This document shows, piece after piece, positions 35,641-47,240 of a stretch of DNA of 64,000 bases. The first letter of the stretch is position 1, and every line of letters starts with the position of its first letter. The DNA comes from Odontocerum albicorne (Eukaryota > Arthropoda > Insecta > Trichoptera > Odontoceridae): assembly GCA_949825065.1 (NCBI GenBank), contig OX463856.1, forward strand, positions 12,647,238 to 12,711,237. Reading direction: 5' to 3'. A program made the position numbers and the translations under genes. The notes beneath the pieces were generated by a model. That model saw only the letters and a program-made list of their open reading frames with translations, was not told where the DNA came from and searched no databases.

Positions 35641-36729
35641 TCTATAATATGTAACATTTCATCTAATTCAAGATATTTGCGGGAAACATAAATATTTTTT
35701 GAAGACCCTAAAACACATGTTATGGATTCCATGGTTTAACAAATATAGAATTGAGGTAAACATACTCATTATCACCATTCCTCCATGGAATGTATGAATG
35801 AAGGTTTACTACCTGTGACGTGTATAATATAAAACACAGTGCAAAGTGGGGCATTTGAATACTTATTGATTCCACCGGATATTATTATTTAAGCTTATTA
35901 GTCATCAACATATACTTTTGTAAATTGGACATGGGGTGTCAGTATTTACAATTGTATTACATTTCATGTCTCCATTTTCCTTACATGAAAACTAACAACA
36001 GCGCTACGCCAGTTGGTTCAATATGTTGTTGTTTGTCCCAGTTTGTACCAATCAATAATTAGTATAAACATATGTTTATAGGTTGGTAACGAGTGAATTA
36101 GTGACACCCGCTCTTCACAACATGAATATGTTGGATTTTAAAACATTTTATTTAGATAGTAAAAAATAATGCCAATTATAGAAATGCCCAATTTATAATT
36201 AGTAAATCCTAAAACTTTGTGCTGCATCCTTTTAACCCCAAACAGTGGAATTATTATACTCGTATATTCAAGCTGACTATCAACCAGCGAAGTTTTCAAT
36301 AGTGTTAAACGAGTAAAATAAAATAAAGACATATGCAAACAAAGTATGTAGTTTCAGTTCATTTATTAAATGAGTTAGTGTCATATATTGGAAGATTTAC
36401 AAAGTTTCTTTAAAGTTCATCTTCTCTTGGTAAGGTTTTCCGCTGTTTTCTTACCAAAAATATTTTTACTTACATGCTTTTGTGGGTAGTAAGTATCCAA
36501 TCTTATGGTCGCAGCCGCCATCTTCACACACACCTGATTGTCATTTTTTTTTTTTATCTTTCGATAAAATTGGTAAGATTCCCAATTTAGAGCGCCTTTG
36601 ATGAGAGTCAGCTCTCCAAACAGCGTTTTTTACAAATATTGCCCTTTAATAGTCAATATGATTATCAAAGACGATTAAATAAATTTATTATGGCATATAA
36701 ATTTGCATGGATTGAGTTAATAATTTTTG
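35641..36729. other. No gene recognised
   Basis: AT-rich DNA. The frame at 36138-36338 (minus) has no recognisable motif. Confidence 0.4.
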
Positions 36730-37000
36730 ACTCCCATTTATGCTTGAATTATAAATATGTTAAGTCAGTCTTTCGTCCCTCACCCATACATCATGTTCAA
36801 CTACCTCAACATCAACCCCATTTAAAACATCAGTTTTAGCTCATATTTTTTTCTAAATAATTACATTTCTCATTCTTTCACACATCGACTCATAATTAAT
36901 CTTCTAAGTACAAACATTTTTATTGCATTTACTCGATATGTTTCAAGTACACGTTTCACTCTCATACATTAATGTTGGCATTCAAATGCTGTTATGAACC
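36730..37000 (-). mobile_element. RTE-like LINE fragment, decayed
   Basis: The reverse complement reads MPTLMYESETCT then CNKNVCT near the right end, parallel to 'VP.LMYGSETWT' of LINE ORF2 C-termini. The rest has drifted too far to translate. Confidence 0.4.
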
Positions 37001-37122
37001 AGCGTGTAGGTAGGTTTAGATTTATGGATCAAAAACAAAAAAAAAAAAAAAGTTTTTTTCAAGGATTCTTTGAGAGGAAGTCATAGCAATGTGCAAAAAT
37101 CAATATAAAAATGTTCTTTATA

Positions 37123-37320
37123 GTTAAGGCATTAACGTTGTGGAGGTTTAAAGACATTGTAATTTATTTTTATCAAACTGTGTAAAAACAATTTATTTTT
37201 ATCAAACACAGTCTTGTTTGTGCTCCCCTGAAGATGAGGCGAAAGTCTTGAAACCGGTAGGGTTATACCGTCACAAAAAAGTGGAATAAACAGTGTTTGA
37301 TAAAAATAAATTACAATATA
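37123..37320. mobile_element. Palindromic element 3, one hammerhead-like core kept
   Basis: The left side begins GTTAAGGCATTAACGTTGTGG (the inverse of the right flank of element 1). The inner left arm is deleted and replaced by a repeated 'aatttatttttatcaaac' block. The right arm keeps the core: CTGAAGA 37228-37234, a short stem region, GAAA 37250-37253 and ACCGGTA, then GGGTTATACCG. Confidence 0.65.
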
Positions 37321-37404
37321 AAAATGAACTAATTTCCATAAAACGTTAAAATGCGACTTTAGACTATCAGTTATATCCAATCGTATTCAAGCACGACTTT
37401 AGAC
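37321..37404. other. Spacer
   Basis: Short AT-rich spacer, nothing recognised. Confidence 0.4.
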
Positions 37405-37765
37405 GAGCCATATTTCTTATATTCTTGTACAACGCTGAAACATGGATAAAAAATAGCACGAGAACGCACAATAAGTAATTTCTTAAAGATATGGTGTTAT
37501 TATGGGATGCTGAGAATCCCCTAGACCATCAGAAGAACAAACCTAACCATACTCTTCATACTCGAGGAGTTAAATTTAATAGTACGACTGTCCGCACGGG
37601 CACGTTTAAAGATGTCCGGTGAAGAAATTGAGTGCGTCACATGCATCCAGCGTATTCTGTGGCTCTTCGGGCACGTTTCAAGATGTGAGCTTGTAGAAAT
37701 TTATGACAAAGGCAGATACCCAGTAAGATAGACTGATCAGGTGAAGGAATTGAGTGGAGGAATCC
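37405..37765 (+). mobile_element. LINE C-terminal fragment (same class as 838-1240)
   Basis: The + strand reads ILVQR/LYNAETWI, then further on TGTFKDVR, VRHMHPAYSVALRARF and a 'R.I..P.KID'-like ending. It parallels 'LYNAETWTL...ARIVRFFGHV.RC' of LINE ORF2. Several frameshifts and stops are present. Confidence 0.5.
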
Positions 37766-39012
37766 TGAATACTACTATGTAACGGCAAGTGACTGAGAAG
37801 AGTTTTTCAACCAACATTTCAAAATCCTCAGTAATGGGGAAAGACAAAGATAAAAATACCATATTTTCAATATAATTTTTCTTCTATCCTTATTTTCCTC
37901 GTAATTAATTACATCAATCGTAATAGCGCATAATATATTGAGCTCAGGAAGGTTCTTTTCCTGCAATCTCTTAATCTAAGGTCCGTACTGGGAGACAATT
38001 TTTTTTATATTTCAGTGCTGTGATACTATGCATTGGTGATTTCAAGTGCCGCGTGTTCTTAATTCAGTTGTGGGGTTTTAAGGTGTTGGGATTACATATT
38101 TTGTTTAGTAAATGTTATTATGGTTTGTAAAAGATTATAAAATATTGTTTTTTTTTTATAAAAAAATGTCTGATAATGTTTATGTAATATTCTTATCCCA
38201 CAAGGAGGAACAATGAAAAACAAAGAGTTGAAATTTAGAGTACCTTTCTTGAGATAGATTAAGTGAAAAGTCGATTGGCAGATCCTGTAGCACGAAATAG
38301 ATTTTCTTTACCTAGTGTCAACATGAAAGCTTTTAAGAGGTTTTTTTCACCCTTCGTTAGTTTTGCACGTATCTAAAAGAATTGACGTTTCTTTGAAAAC
38401 TCATTAACGACATCAGTTTTAGAAACCGTTCTCTCAATTTTGTATTTATTTGACAAAATATTTTCCAAGAATAATTTTTAAAAACAATTCAACTGAAAGA
38501 ATTAAATGCTACTTAGTCGCTCGACAGACATTGTTTATTTTGTAGCGTTTATGTTAAATTTTTAAATTAAAAACCTTCTAACAATTTCGAGTTTTCTTGA
38601 AAATTTAATTTTTCTCACTTCTACTCGACACTTCACTCGCGTCTGTCAACACCTTTCCGTTGGAAAAGTAAAATGTTTTTTTTTCGTGAATAAATTCTAC
38701 AGTTTAGTGTTCCTGGAAAACGATGAAAGAAAAAAATATAATACTAGAATATATACAGGATGGCGGGTTATTGACGCAAAATATTGAATGATGCGATACA
38801 GAGAAACCTTTATTTCCTCTCTTTGAGGACTGAAACTCATGACCAGTACGAAGATCCGTCGCTTGTTCTTTTCCTGTGCTCCTTCTAAGATGTCTCCCAC
38901 TACAGATACACCCGATCTCTGAGAAGCTCGTCTGCCTGCACCTTTCATTATTTCTTTCTCTGTTTATGAACTGAACAAAAAAATAAACATAATTATGTCT
39001 ATATTATTTGTT
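37766..39012. other. Unassigned sequence
   Basis: Mostly AT-rich. A richer patch at 38755-38950 starts with 'atatacaggatggcgggtta' and contains an 83-codon minus-strand frame (38697-38948). It may be part of a transposon but I cannot assign it. Confidence 0.35.
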
Positions 39013-39541
39013 GTTAAGGCATTAACATTGTGCAGGTTTAAAGACATTGTAATTTGTTTATACAAGACATGTGTGAGACCACAGACATTGAATATATAAG
39101 ACATGTGTGAGACCGATAGCAACCTATGGAATAGAGACTGGAGTAGAGGAACGAACATGTAAACCGAATGCAAGACGACAGACTTCCACGTGTCGCCCTT
39201 AAAAGGAACCCAGCCGGATGAAGATTACCGGGAAGACCTCCGAAGAGATGGCGTGACAGCTGGCAATCCACCTCACAAGAAGGGTAATAAGTGGAACAAA
39301 CAGATCATGATCTATAGGAAGAGGAAGAAAAGGAAGAAGTAATTTGTTTTATCAAACACTGTTTATTCCACTTTTTTTTGTAACGGTATAACCCTGCCGG
39401 TTTCAAGGCTTTCACCTCATCTTCAGGGGAGCACAAACAAGACTTGTGCTCCCCTGAAGATGAGGTGTGCACCTTGAAACCGGTAGGGTTATACCGTTAC
39501 AAAACAGTGGAATAAACAGTGTTATCAAAACAAATTACAAT
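39013..39541. mobile_element. Palindromic element 4, interrupted by a LINE, best hammerhead-like core
   Basis: The outer left flank (GTTAAGGCATTAACATTGTG) is followed by a LINE insertion and then the full palindrome. The left arm has TACGGT-like 'gtaacggtataaccc', ACCGGTTTCAAGG and CATCTTCAGGGG. The right arm has CCCCTGAAGATGAGGTGTGC then ACCTTGAAACCGGTAGGG. In the right arm CTGAAGA (39454-39460) is followed by GAGGT (39462-39466), loop GTGC, ACCTT (39471-39475), GAAA (39476-39479), then ACCGGT and A. Confidence 0.75.
39060..39338 (+). mobile_element. LINE fragment nested in palindromic element 4
   Basis: GTAATTTGTTT occurs directly on both sides (39049-39059 and 39339-39349), an 11-bp target duplication. 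The insert translates as RPIATYGIETGVE, NRMQDDRLPRVALKRNPAG and PGRPPKRWRDSW. These are C-terminal LINE ORF2 motifs (GRP.KRW.D). It ends in a GGAAGAGGAAGAAAAGG purine-rich tail. This is a 5'-truncated retrotransposed copy. Confidence 0.7.
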
Positions 39542-40115
39542 ATAATTATATCTGTTCTATTATGAAGTTATTTTTGAATGGCTACCAGTTTGGGGTCCTA
39601 TCTACTTATAAGAGTACCAGTGTATCATACACAATATTTGTATTTGTCTGTAAAAAGTAAGGATGGGCCAGGGTTCCTCTTGATATAAATAATACAATTG
39701 TTGAGCAAGACCAACAATATAAATATCTGAGATATTGTCTGAATGATTAATGAAGCAAGTCTCAAGATATTGAAGTTCGAGTGGAAATGGCACGAAGTTG
39801 CTTCTTCAAAATGAAAGATCTCCACCATAACTCAAGTCACCATAATAAACTATAAACTTTAGAAATTATGTGTTCATAAGTTAATAAGGTCCATAATGAT
39901 GATATCTGACAAATGAATGAACAAATGTTGTGAAATATTATCTATCATGAAAGGAAAAACCAATATTAGTTTAGACAAATAATGCGAGGAGAAAAATATG
40001 AGATTCTTTAACTAATATTACAAGGGAAAATTCAGAGCATTTCCTGGTGTAGATCTTAAGGAAGTGATTTCATTATGGTACCATATGTTTGTTCAGTGAT
40101 GGTGCCTCAAAGGCC
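39542..40115 (+). mobile_element. RTE-like LINE C-terminal fragment
   Basis: About 39690-39830 reads TIVEQDQQYKYLRYCLND, two stops, then SQDIEVRVEMARSCFFKM. This is the 'YKYLG..I...QEI..RI..AR..F.KM' motif block of LINE ORF2. Further on, QIMRGEKYEIL and LILQGKIQ match its 'GHIMR.EKYELL.LI..GKI' block. Two in-frame stops plus further decay. Confidence 0.65.
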
Positions 40116-42192
40116 AAGAAAGCCATAACGATTACCAACCCCTCAATAGAAGAACTTTAAATAAGATAAAACACGTGGGGTGTCCTTAATGGAATAAAAG
40201 TGTTGGGTTAGATTTGTTGCATTTTAACATGACGCACAACTAGCGATTCCATAATTTTTAGAAACATGAACTGTAATAATACTTTATTTTCATATTTTAT
40301 TTGAAACCCTTAACATACTTATCGTCGTTGTTGCTGCTGGTCCTCGTAGTCAAGGATCTTCTCGTCATCATAATGTCAATTCAGTTGGTAAGGAAAGGTC
40401 TGCCATTCATTGTGTATCTTTTAGTGATTAAACCGTTGTACATCAGCAAACTAACCTGCCAAACTACTGTATTAGAATCGATGGCAGACTGAAGTGAGAT
40501 GATTGGAGCATATCAACATGTATTTTCAAAAAAAAAAACAATAAAAGGTAAAAAATCGACAAAGCTTAACTTTATGTTGAATATTTACATCACATACCAT
40601 TGATTTCTTACTCATCTTTTGCCAAAGAAATTAATTATTAAGTAATACAAATTAAATCAATTGAAAGACATTTTTGTACAAGATTTCTCTTCTTGACTAC
40701 GTGATATGATTTTATTCATTAGCACATACCATGCTTTGCTTAATCATTATTTCCCACAACTTCTACTGACATTTGTATATTAGTTATTTTAAGTCAATGT
40801 TTCAAAGCACACTTGTCAATTAAGTCATATCTTATTGTTCTCGTTCCGCTTCTAAAATTAGCTTATACCATATAGTTTGAATTATTTATAAATACATTTT
40901 GAATTAGTAAATCTTTTATATAACCTTTTCGTTTGCTTTTGTAGTATGTTAATATTTATTTTGTAAGAATATACATAATAAGGAAATGGAAAATATATTT
41001 GAGAGAGATAAGCGATAAAAGAATGAGTTTATCTCATAACATCTTCACAATCTGTCTGATGTTTTTTTCCCACACTCTTGTTCACATAAATCATTTTACA
41101 AAAACGTTATAATAAATAAACAGTTTGTTACATACTTATTTGAAGCACAAAAGCTTAAATCAAGGGTACATCGATTAAGTCTGTACGATGCCAACGGTTG
41201 ATACGATTATAAATACAATAAACATGTACAAACCTCGTTAGAAATATAAATTTATACACCCACATAACGTATACACCTGTAAGCCAAGATTCAATACTAT
41301 ATAAAAAACAAAATAAGAGTTCCAATTTCGACAGAACAGGGAAATAAATAAGAGGACAATACACTATAAAAATCAAGTAATAGGATACATGAAAAACAAT
41401 GAAGAACGGTCAAGCAATCTTTAGTTTATACATAACTTTTTTATTGGATCTTTTTTATATTTTGCATTAATTTTTAATCACGCTGTATATACATCTTTTC
41501 CTTTCGCAAAGTTTTCGCTGGATTAAAAAAGCGTGCAGTAAAAAAACAAAGGGATATTTTAATAAGTAACTTCCAAATTGTGGACACAGTTTCTTTATTT
41601 TTTTATTTATGAGAAATTTATATGTGAAGTTTGAAGGTAAAGGCACATATTTTTCGGATATTTTGAAAGGAAATGAATACTTCCATTCAACAAATCAAAA
41701 CGGTAAAGGTTGAGACAGGAATAGGTTAACCATAAATAATTTTTCTTTCAGAATGTTCAGTTGTTTTTTTATTGAATATAACGAAAATATCAGTAGGGTT
41801 TGAGGAAAAAATAAAATGGTAAGATCAGTGTTCATATTAAAAAAAATCTTTTGAATTCTTAGACTCAAATTTTCGTCCTTTTAAGGCTTTGTGAAATTTA
41901 TTCTTGAAAATTTAATAACATGTGCATTGAAATGCAGGAAGAACAATTTATATCCTTTCGTAACTAACATTGGTATTGTTTTAATTTTAAAAAATACGAC
42001 GACTTTTGCTCAAGCCTCAACCCATTTTCAATACATTTGTATACCAGCTTGCACTTCTGCCATATCTTTACCTACCCCTATTCAGCTTAATTCTACATAT
42101 TTATTTAATCAATCAAGTACTGTGTACGAAAATAAGGTTTTTATTAAATGTGTTCGAGTTTTCATTATGTGAATAGTTTTTTCACATTATTT
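40116..42192. other. AT-rich DNA, nothing recognised
   Basis: Two kilobases without a supportable feature. The small frames at 40301-40492, 41155-41376(-) and 41891-42172 lack family motifs and splice context. Confidence 0.4.
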
Positions 42193-42380
42193 ATAGTTAA
42201 GGCATTAACATTGTGGAGGTTTATTTACATAGCAATTTGTTACGTCAAGCACTGATTATTCCACTTTATTTTTATCTTGTCTGTGCACCCTTAATGATGA
42301 GGTAAAAACCTTAAACCGGTAGGGTTATACCGTTACATAAAGTGGCATAAACACTGTTTGACTCAACAAATTACAGTGGA
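42193..42380. mobile_element. Palindromic element 5, decayed
   Basis: The left flank is GTTAAGGCATTAACATTGTG. The left arm is mostly deleted. The right arm keeps 'taatgatgaggtaaaaacct', AAACCGGTAGGGTTATACCG and 'tttgactcaacaaattaca'. The hammerhead-like core is damaged (CTTAATGATGA, TAAA for GAAA). Confidence 0.6.
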
Positions 42381-42719
42381 TATTTTTATACTTTATTAAA
42401 ATACTTACAGAAACAATAAATCATTGAATTCATAACAAAAAAAATTGAAAGCAACTTTACCGATTAAAATCTGATTTACCAGTGTTCATCTCATTTATAG
42501 TTTAAATAAGTCAATTGGTTAGTAAAAGAGAAAATTTGATAATTATTGAGGTTAAGATAAATTAAAGAATACCACCTTCTTAAGCCCTGACAGCATTGAA
42601 ATGAATATGCCCATATCTGGGTTGCTCACGTACTCGTATTGTTCTTTCGGCACATTCTCAGTATAAAGTAATTTTTTGTAGTCATATATAGAAAGTCATA
42701 AGAATTTTCAATATTTTGA
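42381..42719. other. Spacer, nothing recognised
   Basis: AT-rich DNA. Confidence 0.4.
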
Positions 42720-43090
42720 GTATTGAATATAAACTATGGGTGGAAAATGTATGACAGAATATGGAATGAAGTGATTAGGGATGAATCTAAACTTTAGGTT
42801 AATGTGTTGAGTACGATGAAGAAAAGCACGTTGAGATTGTATGGGCATGTGGAACTAATTAAAGAAGAAAGATTTACAAAACAAATATGTAGTGCCAATG
42901 TGAGTGGAAGGCGTGTGAGAGGAAAATCAAGGAAAGTGAATGATATCTTGAAAGAAGTAAATGTAGCAAGTCAGGGAAATTGTAGAAGTTGTATGAAAAC
43001 GTGATTGTAGGTGTGTAGAGATAGGAAAGTCTGGTGCAGGACTGGGAAATTAGGTGATGGTATGCGTGAATGAATATGAATTATTTGTGT
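42720..43090 (+). mobile_element. RTE-like LINE C-terminus, relatively well preserved
   Basis: A 66-codon frame (42804-43004) reads MLSTMKKSTLRLYGHVELI, FTKQICSANVSGRRVRGKSRK and VNDILKEVNVASQG. These are the R..GHV, 'SANVSGRR.RG..RK' and W/N-D blocks at the end of RTE-type ORF2. Upstream, 42735-42800 continues the protein with a stop. Copies of the same family end lie at 18635(-), 35011, 49060 and 62690(-). Confidence 0.65.
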
Positions 43091-44007
43091 AATAAATGAA
43101 ACGATTTTTTTTAAAACGTAAGTTTGATTAATAATTTTAAAGATACTGCCATTTAATGGGACTTGTGCAAGCGATTGGAACCATCCGTGTACAAAACGGA
43201 AAAATATTATTATTAAATGAATATTATATTGATCCAAAGCTCTGTTTTTTGTACATTTATTGTAACCTACTGTTCTATTAAATGAAATCTCAATCTTTAT
43301 TGTATTGGTCAACGTTACGTAAGGCTGAATTCTAGATTGAATGTGATCGACCGCTAATAGGCATAAGTTATTATGCGGTACGACGGAGTATAAATGTTTG
43401 GATAGTGTCACATGTGTTCTGCCTACGTATTTTTTTACTATTATGTGATCGTAGTTTGAGTTACACGAGCACGCTCGCGGTTTGACCATTGTCTAGTAGG
43501 AAGCTGACCTAACTATAATAAAACCATAATATTTAATCGTGTATAATGCTCCTAAGCTCCAAATGCTACAATTTTTCCTACTCTAAACGATAAAGAGAGA
43601 CTTGAATGGGACCAATCCTTAGGAATCGCATTTGTCGAGCTTAACGCTATTGTTTCTAGATCCGAATGGATGAGTTTTTTGCTGTCAGTAGATGTACAAC
43701 ACTTTATTCTGTCGTTTCTGCAAGCTTATGGATTATTTTAATTTAAACAATATTTCAAAAACTTATAAAATTACTCAATATTATAATGATATTAAGTTAA
43801 CCATCAGCTGCGTGCGTCATTTTATAGTTGTTAAATTAGCGAATTGATTTAAATTACAATCTTCTTTATTTGCTCGATTTTCTTGGCAAACACTAATCGA
43901 AAGAGACGGTTTTCACAAACGTTACATTCGTACATATTCATGCTTTTTATTTTAACTGTTTAATTGAAACAATTTATTAGAACCTTTAAATGTTAAATTT
44001 ACCTTGT
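43091..44007. other. No gene recognised
   Basis: A long minus-strand frame (42971-43489, 172 codons) covers part of this. Its right part falls in the LINE fragment read backwards, and the rest shows no family motif, so I treat it as chance. Confidence 0.4.
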
Positions 44008-44228
44008 AATTTGTTTAGTACACAGTTTATATAATGGCATAATCCTACCGGTTTCAAGGTTTTCACCTCATCATCAGGGGAGCACAAATAAGAACCATTT
44101 TTGTGCTCCCCTGATGATGAGGTGAATACCTTGAAACCAGTGAGGTTAAATAAAGTGGAATAAACAGTATTTGACTAAACAAATTACAATTTATTTAAAC
44201 CTCCACAGTGTTGATGCCTTAACTATAA
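44008..44228. mobile_element. Palindromic element 6, both hammerhead-like cores present
   Basis: The minus-strand core is CTGATGA, GAGGT, loop GAAA, ACCTT, GAAA, CCGGT. The + strand core near 44110-44146 is CTGATGATGAGGT, GAAT, ACCTTGAAACCAGT (one change breaks the ACCGGT). The arms pair around a hinge near 44088-44103. The right flank (TTTAAACCTCCACAGTGTTG ... CTTAAC) matches element 1. Confidence 0.7.
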
Positions 44229-45298
44229 ATAATATTTAAAAAATCCTTTTTGTTTTTTAAATAAATCTTAAATAGTATCGTAATTATTCAATTGAATAAC
44301 CAATCGTTAAAATTTGTTAAATACTTATTTTTACTAAACAGATAAAAATAAAATGTATGGAATGTAGATGATTATATAGAATATTACTTTGAAAGCGCTA
44401 TTTCCTCTGGAATGGTCAATTTCCCCATACAAAACATTTGAAAAATCCTGAAATTATGTTTAATAGAGCAATTTCATTTATTCTTTTATTATATATACAT
44501 AGTGTAAGGTTTAATGTAGTTGTTACTTGAAACGGTAGGCTTTCGTTTGCACCAAATTGTTCGTTTGCATGTTCATTCGTATTAAACTACAAAATAATTA
44601 TATAATCATGTTTATCACTCACATAATCTAATCATTATTTAAAGGGTTCAAATAATAGTAAGAAATACAAAAAATGCTATGCAGTTTTCTTAATATTCAA
44701 AATGTAGTCGTAAATTTTTTTTTTTAAATCACCAAATAAGTTAAATGTAGTCACAGCGGTATTTCTGTCGAAACGAAAAAATACTTTCTATCCTGTTGAT
44801 GGATGACTTTTTAACATGAACAATGTTTATATTTGTTACATTAATAAGCTCAAGTGATTAACCAAATTCGATATTACAGTGTTTTTTTAGAGCCCACTGA
44901 TTTTCGAATAAAATTGAATGTGACCAACCAAAAATAAATTGCTATGATAAAAAATGCTTTAGTAAAGCCTCCAACCGCTAATCTTATCAGTTTTTATGTT
45001 GGATTTAATTTTCATGCAATGTCCAATCAATGAAGCATTATAAATTCGAGGCGTTGGGAGGAAGTTTTTCGTTTAATAACGACGATTTATAAAAATATTA
45101 ATTAAATAATTTTATTTTATTTTCTGATATTGATATACTATATTTTATATCTCCGTAGATACATTAAGAATTGAGCTCATTAGTAAATTTTGGGGATATA
45201 AGTCAATGAGTCACTTCACAGGGAAGCATTCATTATTACTGTGGTTATTTCTAGGCTTTTTTTTCTTGTGCTGTGCGTCTGATGGGATTGGATAAACA
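44229..45298. other. AT-rich DNA, nothing recognised
   Basis: No supportable feature up to the next mariner. Confidence 0.4.
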
Positions 45299-45300
45299 TA

Positions 45301-46014
45301 CGAGAGTAGTCCCAAAAGTACCCGACCTAACAAAGAAAACACAAAAAAATTGGGAAAAATATTTTTATTTCTCAACATAGTCTCCTTTCAGCTGGACACA
45401 CTTTTCCCAGCGATGTTCAATAGCTTCGATACCCTGTTTATAGTGAGAACCGTCGAGCGCCTCAAAATACCCATCAACCGCAGATTCCACGTCTTCATTG
45501 TTGGCAAATCTTTTACCACCGAGTCATTTTTTCAAGTTTGGAAAAAGGAAATAATCCGAGGGGGCTAAATCTGGCGAATAGGGTGCGTGAGGAAGCAATC
45601 CGAACTTTAATTCATTGATTTTGGCCACCGCGATAACGGATATGTGAACTGGTGCATTGTCTTGATGAAACAACACTTTCTTTTTCGCCAAATGCGGCTG
45701 TTTTTTCTTGATTTCATCACTCAAACGCTGCAATAATTTCGCATAATACTCACCGTTGATTGTTTTTCCCTTTTTGAAGATAATCAATTAAAATTATCCC
45801 ACGCGCATCTCATGCTTTCTCATGTCCAAATTTTCAGTCAATTAATGTACAGCACTTTTTGAAATGCCTATCATGTCTGCTAGCTCGCGCACTTTCAATC
45901 GACGGTCATCCAATACCATTTTGTAGATTTTCTTTACCATTTCTGGCGTGGTAATTTTTTAAAGCAACAACCGCCATCTATACGACAGGGCGGGTACTTC
46001 TGGGACCACCCTCG
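45301..46014 (-). mobile_element. Internally deleted mariner, 714 bp
   Basis: TA flanks both ends (45299-45300 and 46015-46016). The terminal inverted repeats are about 24 bp with 3 mismatches: CGAGAGTAGTCCCAAAAGTA versus CGAGGGTGGTCCCAGAAGTA. At 714 bp it is little over half the usual 1.3 kb. It is a different mariner lineage from the one at 24732, with different ends and protein. Confidence 0.85.
45365..45958 (-). pseudogene. Mariner transposase remnant
   Basis: Read on the minus strand: the N-terminal helix-turn-helix part (MVKKIYKMVLDDRRL, VRELADMIGISKSAV) survives. Stops and a deletion that removes the first catalytic aspartate follow. The frame then opens (45787 down to 45524) with LFHQDNAPVH (second D) and APYSPDLAPSDYFLF (third D). 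After a stop, the C-terminus KRFANNEDVESAV ... HRWEKCVQLKGDYVEK can still be read to a TAA at 45365. It cannot be active: one of three catalytic residues is missing and at least three stops interrupt it. Confidence 0.85.
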
Positions 46015-46016
46015 TA

Positions 46017-46610
46017 TGTAAAAAAATTCTTTAAATGTTTTAACAATGGACTTTTTTAACGGAAGTTGTACTCGTATAGTCAATGACGCCAATAAAGTTT
46101 TTAATTATAAATATATAATATAAAAACTTGTGGATCTATCAAAAAAATTGTTTCAATAAATATAGATATATAGTATTGTAAAGAAATAAAGCAAACGACC
46201 TTATATAACAAAAAAAATAAAATCGTCCGTCAGACCCTATAACCGAATTGACACAAAAAATTATAATAAAAAGGACCTCTTTATGATCTCTTCTGTTATC
46301 CAATTATATTTATTGAATTTTATGGCGAACTTTTTTGGTTTAGACGGGAAAAAATGGTAACCGTAATATAAACGGGTGTTAATTTAATGGAGCAAAAAAA
46401 ATTCATGAAAGGTATGAAAAAATTAAGAAAGGAATTTGGAGATGTCTCGAATGAAATAAAATAGAGGGTGAAATAATGCTTGACAAGTGGGGTAGAGAAA
46501 AAGTTTAACCCATTGGTATTCTCATATCAGGAAAATTTCAAAAGTTTTGTTGAAAAAAAACTTCTATATTTTATTTAACAACAAAATTTCCTGTTTCTGG
46601 TGAATTTGAC
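46017..46610. other. No gene recognised
   Basis: AT-rich spacer. Confidence 0.4.
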
Positions 46611-46785
46611 AACCTTTGTGGTCCTTTTGATAGGGCATTTGCCCTCCAGCCTGGGAGTTGAGAGTTTGTATCCCGTTAATATCCAGATTTCTTAAAAACG
46701 ATATCAGTCAGTGAAAGATTGCCACATGGCTATAAATCTATCATGTTGTATTATATGCAACGAAATTTTAATGCAAGAAATTATA
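46611..46785 (+). repeat. tRNA-derived SINE, diverged
   Basis: The head reads GTGGTCCTTTTGATAGGGCA and the B-box region GAGTTTGTATCCCG. A core with AAGATTGCCACATGGCTATA and a tail TTGTATTATATGCAACG follow. The head is less tRNA-like than at 4381, but the order is the same. Confidence 0.6.
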
Positions 46786-47238
46786 TTAGAACTACATACA
46801 AAGAAAATAATACGATATACTTTTGACCATTTCAATTTAGCAATATTATTTGCAGCCTGTAGATAAGAGAATTAAGAAGAATAATAACGGATGAATGAGT
46901 TAACATGCTACGTCACTGTAGGGAAATAAATGCTTTTTTAGTTACAGTTTTAAATAATAAGATTATTTTTCTTTGCATTATTTAACATCTCTCTTTATTT
47001 TGATTGTATTTATAATTCAACTGAGTTATAATGTTTCCCCCAAAAATGTTGTATAAAGGGTATAAGGTTTCCCCCGAAAATGGGGTATAAGGTTTCCCCA
47101 GAATATTCGATGTTATTTAATTAGTATAACTTAGATTTTGATTCAGTTATTTAAAAAATAATAATAATAACCATGATACGTGTATGTTACGTTATTTTGT
47201 TTACATTTTAATTAACTGTTTTATTAATAATTTATATA
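46786..47238. other. Spacer with a short tandem repeat
   Basis: About 47030-47110 contains roughly three copies of a 26-28-bp unit of the type GGTATAAGGTTTCCCC(C/A)GAA. The remainder is AT-rich and unassigned. Confidence 0.55.
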
Positions 47239-47240
47239 TA

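Noticed and set aside
42971..43489. 172-codon minus-strand open frame
   Set aside because: It starts outside and ends in the antisense of a LINE fragment, has no recognisable motif, and its composition follows the AT-rich background.
44229..45298. Possible host exons in AT-rich DNA
   Set aside because: No open frame with conserved motifs or credible splice sites could be found.
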